A stretch of DNA of 64,000 nt from Kaistella sp. SH40-3. GTDB taxonomy: Bacteria; Bacteroidota; Bacteroidia; Flavobacteriales; Weeksellaceae. The position numbers and the translations under genes are program-made. Each line of letters begins with the position of its first letter. The stretch's first letter is position 1. The stretch covers positions 310,001 through 374,000 of the forward strand of contig NZ_JAQYUS010000003.1 in the NCBI RefSeq assembly GCF_030686865.1, read 5' to 3'. Positions 56,246 to 64,000 of this stretch are shown piece by piece. Below the pieces are notes generated by a model that had not been told where the DNA came from, searched no databases, and was given only the letters and a program-made list of their open reading frames with translations.

Positions 56246-56885
56246 GACTATAGAATTTTGTGTTTAATACAGAATTAAAAGAAAACCAATTTTACATTCC
56301 ATATTTATAACAAATTTATAAAATAGTTTCCCTATTCATAACATTTGTATGTTTTATTTACAAAAAACATATTATTATAGACAAATGTTTATATTAATCG
56401 TTTTTTCAATAGAAAATAACTAAAAAGTGATTAAACCCTGACAGCTAGCGGATTATAATTAATAACAAAAAAATTACGAACCCAAGAGAAAGTATAAAAA
56501 AGGCTATTATTGCGAGGAGAATAGAACAAATAACGATGCAGTCTCACCGCTTTTTCAATAGTTAATTCAGCAGCAACATAAATCAGCATAATTTCCAGAA
56601 ACAAATGCTGCGTCAAAATGAGGACACACCATCATTGCGAAAAGAAAAGAATGAACGACGAAATAATCTAAAATAGTATTTAATGAACTGTTTTAATTGA
56701 GTGCTTAAGCAGCAAAATAAAGTTTACATAATTATTAAAAACAAATACACCTTTGCAATGGCAGCAACGGTTTATTTTTGAGGAAAAAGGAACGAATGAT
56801 GAAACAATCTCACTTCGCACTCAATGAGACGGTTTAATCGAGATTGCTTCATTGCTGCCACTTGCAGTCACATTCAGATACAAAA
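56246..56885. other. Non-coding gap with scattered REP-like copies
   Basis: About 640 bp without a credible gene. The first ~180 bp are very AT-rich; the rest holds three or four degenerate copies of a short interspersed sequence (see 56508-56860). Confidence 0.55.
56508..56860. repeat. Cluster of degenerate REP-like sequences
   Basis: Related stretches at 56508-56549, 56634-56670 and 56777-56822 follow a pattern like ATTGCGAGGA...AACGA..GAA.CAATCTCAC. An inverted partner follows: ATGAAACAATCTC (56799-56811) matches the reverse complement of 56840-56852 at 12 of 13 bases. This looks like an eroded palindromic interspersed element. Confidence 0.5.
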
Positions 56886-56905
56886 AAATCCTCCGAAGAG
56901 GATTT
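56886..56905 (-). terminator. Terminator of the giant (>2353-residue) T9SS protein gene
   Basis: AAATCCTC (56886-56893) pairs with GAGGATTT (56898-56905), loop CGAA, followed on the minus strand by T residues. It shares the core and the adjacent AATTAAAAGTTTATCTGGAT with the site at 51507. Confidence 0.85.
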
Positions 56906-56916
56906 CAATTAAAAGT

Positions 56917-59900
56917 TTATCTGGATATCTTTCTGTTGACAACTTCACCATCAACTGTAGTGATTTTGAGCACGTACATTCCGTTTGCGATTCCAGAGAC
57001 ATTGAAGATTGCCCTTTTGTCATTTGCCTTTAAGACGGTTATCAATTTACCGGATGAATCATAAACTTGAATCATGGACATAATCTTTGGTGATTTGACA
57101 ACAAAATCATCCTGATCTCTATATATGACAATACTTTCTTTCACTTTAGTATCAGTCACCAAAACAGTTTCTGGTCGATAAATAATTTCAAACCTTCCAG
57201 TGCTTGCTCCTGAATTCGCAGCAAAAACATAACTGTCCTCACTTAGATTAGTTACCATACCCGTTTGTTTATCTTTCAAATAAATGTTCTGACCCTGATT
57301 AAATACTCCTTCTTTGTCTCCCAAAGCAATCGTATAATTCCCAGCAGTAAAATGTTGAGTTCCTAATGAAATTTCATCGGTGTTAAGGAAACTGCTGCGA
57401 CCATTGATCGAGACTTGTTCACCTTGTACGATACTATAAATCAGATCAGAATTCTCTAAGGCTCGGGAATCTTCTGCACCGAATAGATTGTTTCCGCCCG
57501 CAAAGTAAACCACAGCAATCGTAGATTTTATTCCCGATGGCGCAGTCATGTGCAGCCAATATCGATCATCCTGCTTTGACTTACCATAAAATACAGAACC
57601 CGTATTATCTTCTAATCTTATATGATTGGAATAGTTTAATACTTTATTTTCTCCAACAGCCTTAACCATAAAACCTTGTCCAACTTTTACAATATTATTC
57701 GGTATTCTAGGACTTTCTCCAGCGATTTTTCCTACTCCAACAGCAGACACTCCTGTTCCGCCAGTTCCTGTAACTGCATTAAATATAGCGTATGCATTCC
57801 CAGTGTAATTACTTCCTAATTGCTCATAAATACCATTTACAGTATTATCCCAAAATCTGAAGGTAGGCTCTATTGATGTACTGTTATCTTTAAACAACAC
57901 ATTTAAATCTAAATTAGATGGATAAGGATTACCTACTAAATTGTAACCAAAGGACTCACCTGAAAAGGCCAAACTATAGGCAACTTTACCATTAACCGGT
58001 TTACCATAGAAAAATGCAATCGGAACTGCACCTGAATTATAAGCCGGCTCTTTTATCGCCAGTGACCTTCCTGGAATATAGGCACCACTTGAATTATAGA
58101 ACCTGTTATTTGTTTCATTATAATAAAGAACCGACGGCGCAATGACTGCTGATCCATCATCTTTTCTGTAAAGGTCAGTTTTCAGATTACCATTCTCCAC
58201 GGGAGAAATAAGGTAATTATATTCCTTTCTATCAGCATTTCTGAACGTAAGTGTACGCTTCACCAATACATTTCCTGAATTTATTGCAGCATCATTAAGT
58301 TGAATCAAATTACCATCACTTTCAATAATCACACTTCCATTATTAATGATACCATCTTTAATCGTTATACTCGTATTTGGATTCACCGTTAAAACAACAC
58401 CATTATTCACCTCACAACTACAAGCTTCAAGTTTCTCCGCAGCGGAAGTCGTATAATCTTTTGCAAAAATTAAAGAAGTTGTTGCATTTGGCAAACCATC
58501 GCTCCAGCCTAAAGTTGCTCCATTCCAAGTGGTAGTTTTAATGATCACTGTTGCGACACTTGAATATTTCTCAGCGCAGTCCCCATTTTGTAAAACTGCT
58601 CTAATATAAGTTGTCGCAGTTACAGGTCCAATTTCTGCTCCAGAAAGAGTTGTTGTGAAATTGGAAAGGTTCGTAACATTATTAGGATTACTTTCAGTAT
58701 TAGCACTAAAATTGATATCTGTAGATTTTTGCCAGTGCAAAATTTTCCCAACACTTCCTGTTAATTTTAATTCAGTAGGAACAGTACCCGCACAAATTTG
58801 CTGTGTACTCTTTGCGATAATTCCACCATTAGATTGCGGGAAAATATAAACTGGGATATTGGTATCTGTCGCAGAAAACCCATTCGCATCCCGAACAGTA
58901 AGGGTATAATCTGTTTTGCCAACGGTCGTTGTTGGAATATCAACCTGTACTGCATTAGGTAAACCATTGGACCACTCATACGTAAAAGGCGCATCTCCGC
59001 CAGACGTCACTGCATTCATGGTGTGGGTAGAATTCAGACAAAAATCTCCATAACCATAAACCTCAAGACTTATAGTTCCAGCTTTTAATCCGGTGAAGGC
59101 AGAAATTTGCCCGCTTGTTAAGATCGCATTTTCTGCTACTAAGGTATTATTAGACAATACCCCGAATTTCTTCCAAGGATTGGTCACAACATTAAACACT
59201 CCATTGAGTTGTGCCGCTGCGATTTCGCCTTGTGGGCCTGAAATATCAGCAGGATCATACTTTGCAGTTATTGTGGCAACCGCATTTGAAATACCGGTTT
59301 GCTGCACATTCCAGTATTTATCTAAATAGCTCTGTACACTATTGTTGTTTGGATGTTTTGAATGAGTGACATTCACCCCTACAAAAGCATTCGAAAAATC
59401 TCCTGCAGTTAATTCTACAGTGATTGGTGCATAACTCGGCGCTCCATCTAATTCACCAATTGGGAATAAATAACTTCCGATTCCTGTGAATGGTCTGCGA
59501 ACTACACCCGTTCCGTCTGCAACAATCATATTATTTGTGCTAAAAGTTCCAGAAACTGGATTACTTCCAAGCGTTAAATTTTTGTCACCAATTACAATAT
59601 TTCCTTTTGTAAGGGTCAGTGTACCGTCAACTCTAATGTCTTTCGCAAGAATAACTGCGCCTGTTTCTTTGTTTACAATTAAATTATTAAAGTTAATCGC
59701 AGCCGTTCCAACTATTGTTTGATCAGAAACACCAGCCAAATTGATTGTTTTTCCTGTGAAAGGAACAGTTTGATTTAGAGTCAGATTTCCTCTTACATTT
59801 AAAGTTGTTGAAGCAAATGTAACTCCCGTTCCATTAACTATTAAATGATGATAACCACCAAATGCTTCTCCACCCGGAGCAGGAATTACTTGATTTATTC

Positions 59901-62900
59901 CTTTAAATTCTATTGTGTTTGGAATTAAGGCAGTAAACATAGTTCCGTTATTTGTCAAAGTACCAGCGATGCTCATATAATTTCCTTCGGATGGACGAAT
60001 TCCTCCACCTACTGGAATAGTTACATTATTAAATGTGGTACTTCCAGAAATAGTAGCATCAAGATTATTGAATGTTACAGAACTCGTGCCTGTTCCCGGA
60101 TTGAAAATTCCATTATTTTGCCAAACTCCAGCCCCAGCAGTAAGAAATAACTGTGAAGTATCTGTAGAGTTTACAATAGCACCAGTTTCTATAACTAAAG
60201 AACCTATAGTTTCAGAAGGATTTAATGTAGGATCATTATTAGTTGTCGTAGCATCTGGAATAATAACTTTTGTATCAGTACCAGGTTTTACATTTGGCGT
60301 CCAATTCTCAATTGTTGTCCAAGAATCGCTAACAGAACCGTTCCAAACTATCTGACCAATACCCTGAGTATCATCTAATGTTATATACACTTTGTCAAAT
60401 TGATTTTCAAAGTATTCCCCAACGTTTGCATTAGAGATTTCTACCCAATTGTCAGTAAGGTTGTTACTTGACTTTCCTTGTTCAAAATTTACTGAACCAG
60501 TTACTTTATGTCCCCAAAATACTAATTTAGTTTCTGTATTTCCATTCAATTCACTATCTAAATAATGCTGACGAATAATCGCTTTTGTACTAATTCCACC
60601 AGTTTGAATAATATCATAGAAACGTTGAATTGCGCCTGTTCTCCAAGATGGTGCCGCGCCAATTGTCAATTTAGCACTCATCGAAGTAGGAAGTGTTCCT
60701 GCTGGAGGAAAAATAATTGAAGAATTTGGATGTCCAAAAGTGTACAATTTATTGGGCACGAATCCATCTCTTTTAATAATTCCAGTTACTTCGCCAACTC
60801 CGGTATTTGCTCCGTCAGGTCCCATTGTTAGTGTAAAAGAAGCCATATCCAAACTTCCCTTTGTTGAGCTAGCATTTGCTGCTGGTAAATCTAGTTTACC
60901 ATTTACAGTTACATTAGCAACTGCAGTTGTTCCCGCAGTTGCGGATAAAGTTAAATTGTTATAATTTCCAGCAACTAATGTTTGAGCTATCGAGGCTGCA
61001 TTCATATTCAAAATACCTGTACCGTTCCAAGTTTTACCAGATGAAAATGGTATTGCAGATGTGTTTTGTGTTAGAATTGTTCCATTATTTTGAATCGAAG
61101 TTAAAGTTCCTCCTAATGGAATGGTAACTAAATCTAAAGTTTGTAAAGCATCAACTTGTAGAAGTTGGTTTACTAAAAAAGGATTTGCAACCTTAACTGT
61201 ATTTGCAGTCGCTCCTATTAAACTGAAAGAGTCAAAAAGATTGGTTGCTCCAGGAGTGGTCTGATCAAAACTTAAAGTTGGATTTTGAATTCCTCTTACA
61301 ACCAATTTACTGGTTGACCCACCGGTTAATCCGGCTGGAAAGCCCTCATTATCTACAGTTCCTGCAATCGTAAGTGTTTTATCTTTAATGGACAATTTAC
61401 CACCGTTAAATTTCAGTCTCGTTTGAACGGATAAATCATTTGATAAACTTGCATTTCCTTGTAAAACGAAATCTTCAGCAATACCATCAAAGGAAACTGT
61501 GTTCGGTGACACGGGGTTTGCAATAACTTCAATATCATCAATAGCGAATTCATCTTGTGCGCCTGTTCCTGAAACTAATGATCCTGACCATCTGATATAA
61601 AAATAGCCACCCTTCGCGATATTTCCAGTAGGTATCGTCACAACTCGATAATAGGCTTTCCAGCTAGGTGCTAAATCTGCGGTCGGTGGTGAAATTACTT
61701 CTACTATAGGTTGATCTGTAAAAGTTCCCGTAGGCGTTGCTCCGTAACTGAAAGTAATTTTTGAAGAAGCCTCTTGATCATTATAGACATAAACTTTATA
61801 GCCAATATTTACGCTGGTCATCGCAGCGTCATTTTGATTCTGAATTCTTAAAGTAATTGATCCTGGATTAAAATCAGCAGAAGTTCCAGTACCACCAGGT
61901 TGAATGCCTAAGGTGTAGTTTGGATTCTTAAAAGTTCCAACATTAAACGCGTAGATTCCAGTATCGTCTTCCTCACCATCAGAAGGACCATTTTCGTAAC
62001 TACTGTCTTCTACGCTGTTTCCAGCAAAAGCAATATTTCCACCTGAAAAACCTGAAAATGCCCAGGCATTGGAATCCAATTGTCCGCTTTCAACAATTTT
62101 AGACATTCCAATTCCTTGAAACGTATCAAGATTGACTCCATCAACCGTATCGTCAAAGTTTATTTTATAAGAGGTATTTGCTAACTTAACTTGCAAACCA
62201 ACTGGACTATTTAAAGTAGTCGTGTTTCCAGTTGCGCCATCTGAACGATAATTCTCGGTAGCAGGAAGACCATTAAATTCTACAATGGAAATATGATAAA
62301 CTGTGCTTGGCTGCAGACCTGTGATTTGAACTGAACTACCAGCGCCTTTATAAACCACAAAGTTTCCAGTTCCAATTTGAGAGCCCGTTCCAAAAGCAGC
62401 ATTTGCATTATAGGTAATCCCATCTTTAGGCAATGCTGTAACTGCACCAGCTTCTTTAACCAGTACTAATCGTTGGACTCCATTTCCATTGTCCCAATTT
62501 ATTTTAAATCCAGTTGAGGTAATAGGGTTAAAAGTAATAGAAGAAGCATTGATTGTTGGTTCCGCAGCGTAAACTCGTCCGGAAACCGCAACTAGTTTAG
62601 TTAATGCATTCGGAGAAGTATGAGAAATATTTCCTGTGTAATTTCCTGGCAAAGCAGAGGCTTTAAGACGTGTACGCAATGTTATTGGCTGTCCTGTCAG
62701 AGTGCCAAAACCAACATTGTATGGCAATGTTAAATTATCGGCATAGCTAATTTCATCTTTTGAAATTTCAAAATTTGCTGGAGCATTTACGGTTGCGGCG
62801 GCCAATAAATTACTTCCGCTTATTGTGTACGTATTTGTCGCAACAGAAGCAATTCCAGTTACTGTAGAAACAGAATTTAGCGAAGTAGCAGATAATGTTA

Positions 62901-64000
62901 ATGCCGGAACTCCCGAGGATTCTATCGTAAATGGCAATGCGTTAGACGTAAAGGATCCATTCAAAACAGTAACCTGCACAGTGGCTGGGAAAGCAATATC
63001 TGCCGCAGCAATAGCCGCCGTCAATTTTGTTTCGGAAACATAGGTTGTAGTTCTCAATGCTCCATTCCAATATACTTTACTTGATGGTAAAAATCCTTCA
63101 CCATTTAAAGTTAAAGTAAATGCACCAGTGTTGGCGAATTTAGAATCTGGATCTAATGAGATAAGCTCAGGCGTTTCAACGCTCACTGAAATATTGTCAA
63201 AAAATGCAGTGCTGTTTTTCGCTTTGTTTGCGTTCCAATACGCTCCCATCATAGTCAAAGGTTCATTAACAAAATCAGTGATTACAACTTCGTCTTGAAA
63301 AACTAAAGTTCCCTCCTTCGGATCATTAAATGAAGTTTGATTGTCTTTTCTTAAATACAAGGACCATTTATTTCCTGCTGGATTATAATCCACACGAATA
63401 CTTGTATATTCAGCCCCAAAATCTTTTAAACCTGTCGTCGAAGAGGTAATTTTCACACTAGTTCCAGATGCTAAACCGTTAGTATATGTAATTAATCTTA
63501 TTGGATCTATAGTTGTATTTTGTCCTAATGCAATAGCATATCCTTTACCAGAACTATTAGTAGTTCCGGGGGTTCCTGCCAAAATAAAAGCAGACCCAAA
63601 TTTCCCACCACCTAAACCACTTGGATTTGGTCTTATCTGTCTCATATTAAAAGTCCAAGAAACCACTCCAACATTCTGATTTAAAGTAGATTTATAAAGC
63701 GAATTGAAATATGAAGTAGATGTACTTGCCGTCACCCAACCCTGAGCATTCGCTGCCGAGGTTGCATCATTGGTTAGAGTTAACATTCCGCCATCAATTT
63801 TGGCGCCCATATCACCACCACTTCGGGTAACGGCCCATTTCGAAGTTCCGATTGGTCCTGTCGTTGTAAAATTTGGACTTTGAGGAGTTCCAGGAGTATT
63901 GAAGTTTTCCGTAAAAACGGTTTGCTGCGCATCCAAAGGTGTTCCAATGAATATTAGTGCTGCAAAGACAAAAAACACAAATTGAGAAAGGAGAGATTTG
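56917..64000 (-). CDS. Giant T9SS-secreted surface protein, 5' end outside the window
   Basis: At least 2360 residues. The frame stays open to the window edge: upstream of a GTG at 63978 it reads KSLLSQFVFFVFAALIFIG, a signal peptide whose Met must lie just beyond 64000, so that GTG is not the start. After cleavage at PLDAQ come a jelly-roll domain, an IPT/TIG domain (LTLNGEGFLPSSKVYWNG), a beta-domain with APANFEIS, a fibronectin III-like domain (FKINWDNGNGVQRLVLV), long filament-like beta repeats (GTLTNNGTMFTA, NNLIVNKETGAVILA), and the shared C-terminal block with a type A signal (GMYVLKITTVDGEVVNRK). It probably forms a long adhesin. Confidence 0.92.
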   Translation of the reverse strand, partial: KSLLSQFVFFVFAALIFIGTPLDAQQTVFTENFNTPGTPQSPNFTTTGPIGTSKWAVTRSGGDMGAKIDGGMLTLTNDATSAANAQGWVTASTSTSYFNSLYKSTLNQNVGVVSWTFNMRQIRPNPSGLGGGKFGSAFILAGTPGTTNSSGKGYAIALGQNTTIDPIRLITYTNGLASGTSVKITSSTTGLKDFGAEYTSIRVDYNPAGNKWSLYLRKDNQTSFNDPKEGTLVFQDEVVITDFVNEPLTMMGAYWNANKAKNSTAFFDNISVSVETPELISLDPDSKFANTGAFTLTLNGEGFLPSSKVYWNGALRTTTYVSETKLTAAIAAADIAFPATVQVTVLNGSFTSNALPFTIESSGVPALTLSATSLNSVSTVTGIASVATNTYTISGSNLLAAATVNAPANFEISKDEISYADNLTLPYNVGFGTLTGQPITLRTRLKASALPGNYTGNISHTSPNALTKLVAVSGRVYAAEPTINASSITFNPITSTGFKINWDNGNGVQRLVLVKEAGAVTALPKDGITYNANAAFGTGSQIGTGNFVVYKGAGSSVQITGLQPSTVYHISIVEFNGLPATENYRSDGATGNTTTLNSPVGLQVKLANTSYKINFDDTVDGVNLDTFQGIGMSKIVESGQLDSNAWAFSGFSGGNIAFAGNSVEDSSYENGPSDGEEDDTGIYAFNVGTFKNPNYTLGIQPGGTGTSADFNPGSITLRIQNQNDAAMTSVNIGYKVYVYNDQEASSKITFSYGATPTGTFTDQPIVEVISPPTADLAPSWKAYYRVVTIPTGNIAKGGYFYIRWSGSLVSGTGAQDEFAIDDIEVIANPVSPNTVSFDGIAEDFVLQGNASLSNDLSVQTRLKFNGGKLSIKDKTLTIAGTVDNEGFPAGLTGGSTSKLVVRGIQNPTLSFDQTTPGATNLFDSFSLIGATANTVKVANPFLVNQLLQVDALQTLDLVTIPLGGTLTSIQNNGTILTQNTSAIPFSSGKTWNGTGILNMNAASIAQTLVAGNYNNLTLSATAGTTAVANVTVNGKLDLPAANASSTKGSLDMASFTLTMGPDGANTGVGEVTGIIKRDGFVPNKLYTFGHPNSSIIFPPAGTLPTSMSAKLTIGAAPSWRTGAIQRFYDIIQTGGISTKAIIRQHYLDSELNGNTETKLVFWGHKVTGSVNFEQGKSSNNLTDNWVEISNANVGEYFENQFDKVYITLDDTQGIGQIVWNGSVSDSWTTIENWTPNVKPGTDTKVIIPDATTTNNDPTLNPSETIGSLVIETGAIVNSTDTSQLFLTAGAGVWQNNGIFNPGTGTSSVTFNNLDATISGSTTFNNVTIPVGGGIRPSEGNYMSIAGTLTNNGTMFTALIPNTIEFKGINQVIPAPGGEAFGGYHHLIVNGTGVTFASTTLNVRGNLTLNQTVPFTGKTINLAGVSDQTIVGTAAINFNNLIVNKETGAVILAKDIRVDGTLTLTKGNIVIGDKNLTLGSNPVSGTFSTNNMIVADGTGVVRRPFTGIGSYLFPIGELDGAPSYAPITVELTAGDFSNAFVGVNVTHSKHPNNNSVQSYLDKYWNVQQTGISNAVATITAKYDPADISGPQGEIAAAQLNGVFNVVTNPWKKFGVLSNNTLVAENAILTSGQISAFTGLKAGTISLEVYGYGDFCLNSTHTMNAVTSGGDAPFTYEWSNGLPNAVQVDIPTTTVGKTDYTLTVRDANGFSATDTNIPVYIFPQSNGGIIAKSTQQICAGTVPTELKLTGSVGKILHWQKSTDINFSANTESNPNNVTNLSNFTTTLSGAEIGPVTATTYIRAVLQNGDCAEKYSSVATVIIKTTTWNGATLGWSDGLPNATTSLIFAKDYTTSAAEKLEACSCEVNNGVVLTVNPNTSITIKDGIINNGSVIIESDGNLIQLNDAAINSGNVLVKRTLTFRNADRKEYNYLISPVENGNLKTDLYRKDDGSAVIAPSVLYYNETNNRFYNSSGAYIPGRSLAIKEPAYNSGAVPIAFFYGKPVNGKVAYSLAFSGESFGYNLVGNPYPSNLDLNVLFKDNSTSIEPTFRFWDNTVNGIYEQLGSNYTGNAYAIFNAVTGTGGTGVSAVGVGKIAGESPRIPNNIVKVGQGFMVKAVGENKVLNYSNHIRLEDNTGSVFYGKSKQDDRYWLHMTAPSGIKSTIAVVYFAGGNNLFGAEDSRALENSDLIYSIVQGEQVSINGRSSFLNTDEISLGTQHFTAGNYTIALGDKEGVFNQGQNIYLKDKQTGMVTNLSEDSYVFAANSGASTGRFEIIYRPETVLVTDTKVKESIVIYRDQDDFVVKSPKIMSMIQVYDSSGKLITVLKANDKRAIFNVSGIANGMYVLKITTVDGEVVNRKISR

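Noticed and set aside
55386-63043. Several 60-106-codon plus-strand ORFs opposite the giant adhesins
   Set aside because: They are shadows of Thr/Gly/Asn-rich coding sequence on the minus strand, without leaders or domains.

Overview
The window looks like a chromosomal segment of a Bacteroidota bacterium of the Flavobacteriia, most like the Chryseobacterium/Kaistella group. The evidence is the low GC content, A-rich leaders instead of Shine-Dalgarno sites, TAnnTTTG-type -7 boxes, a fused lpxC/fabZ gene, porX, and very large proteins with type IX secretion (T9SS) type A C-terminal signals. This placement is inferred from gene content, not from a marker gene.

Layout. 1-2838: the end of a tRNA-dihydrouridine synthase gene and a NatAB-like ABC exporter pair. 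2839-4186: a small secreted protein of unknown function, then an array of eleven 21-bp tandem repeats. 4187-12494 (minus strand): an outer-membrane barrel protein, sucD, an unknown secreted protein, and an envelope block of lpxD, lpxC/fabZ, lpxA, efp and a second lpxD-like gene, with an HD-domain hydrolase upstream. 12741-17340: porX (regulator of T9SS), exonuclease III, an RlpA-like protein and rimO.

17511-41186 (almost all minus strand) is one large surface-glycan locus. It holds rfbA/B/C without rfbD, a polytopic WecA/MraY-type sugar-phosphate transferase with an epimerase, five glycosyltransferases, an EpsG/Wzy-like polymerase, a Wzx flippase, a FnlA/CapE-type dehydratase with an RmlD-like reductase and a cupin, Wzc and Wza, and a pglF-E-D-C-like block for UDP-diNAc-bacillosamine synthesis and its transfer to undecaprenyl phosphate. 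A secreted beta-helix-like gene lies on the opposite strand inside the locus. The middle (about 22-31.5 kb) is markedly more AT-rich than the flanks, as is usual for exchangeable glycan cassettes.

41249-64000 starts with a 90-residue protein that looks like a C-terminally anchored PID-CTERM-type sorting substrate. It is followed by four giant T9SS cargo proteins (1106, 1519, 1568 and more than 2353 residues) on the minus strand. They share near-identical C-terminal modules, and three share the same terminator hairpin. The gaps between them are unusually long and carry repeats and a possible leader ORF.

Read together, the window combines lipid A synthesis, a T9SS regulator, a Wzx/Wzy/Wzc/Wza glycan pathway with two different lipid-linked initiation enzymes, and T9SS cargo. 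This suggests a coordinated surface-display neighbourhood. A functional link between glycan and cargo is inference. I saw no rRNA, tRNA, CRISPR array, complete insertion sequence or prophage.
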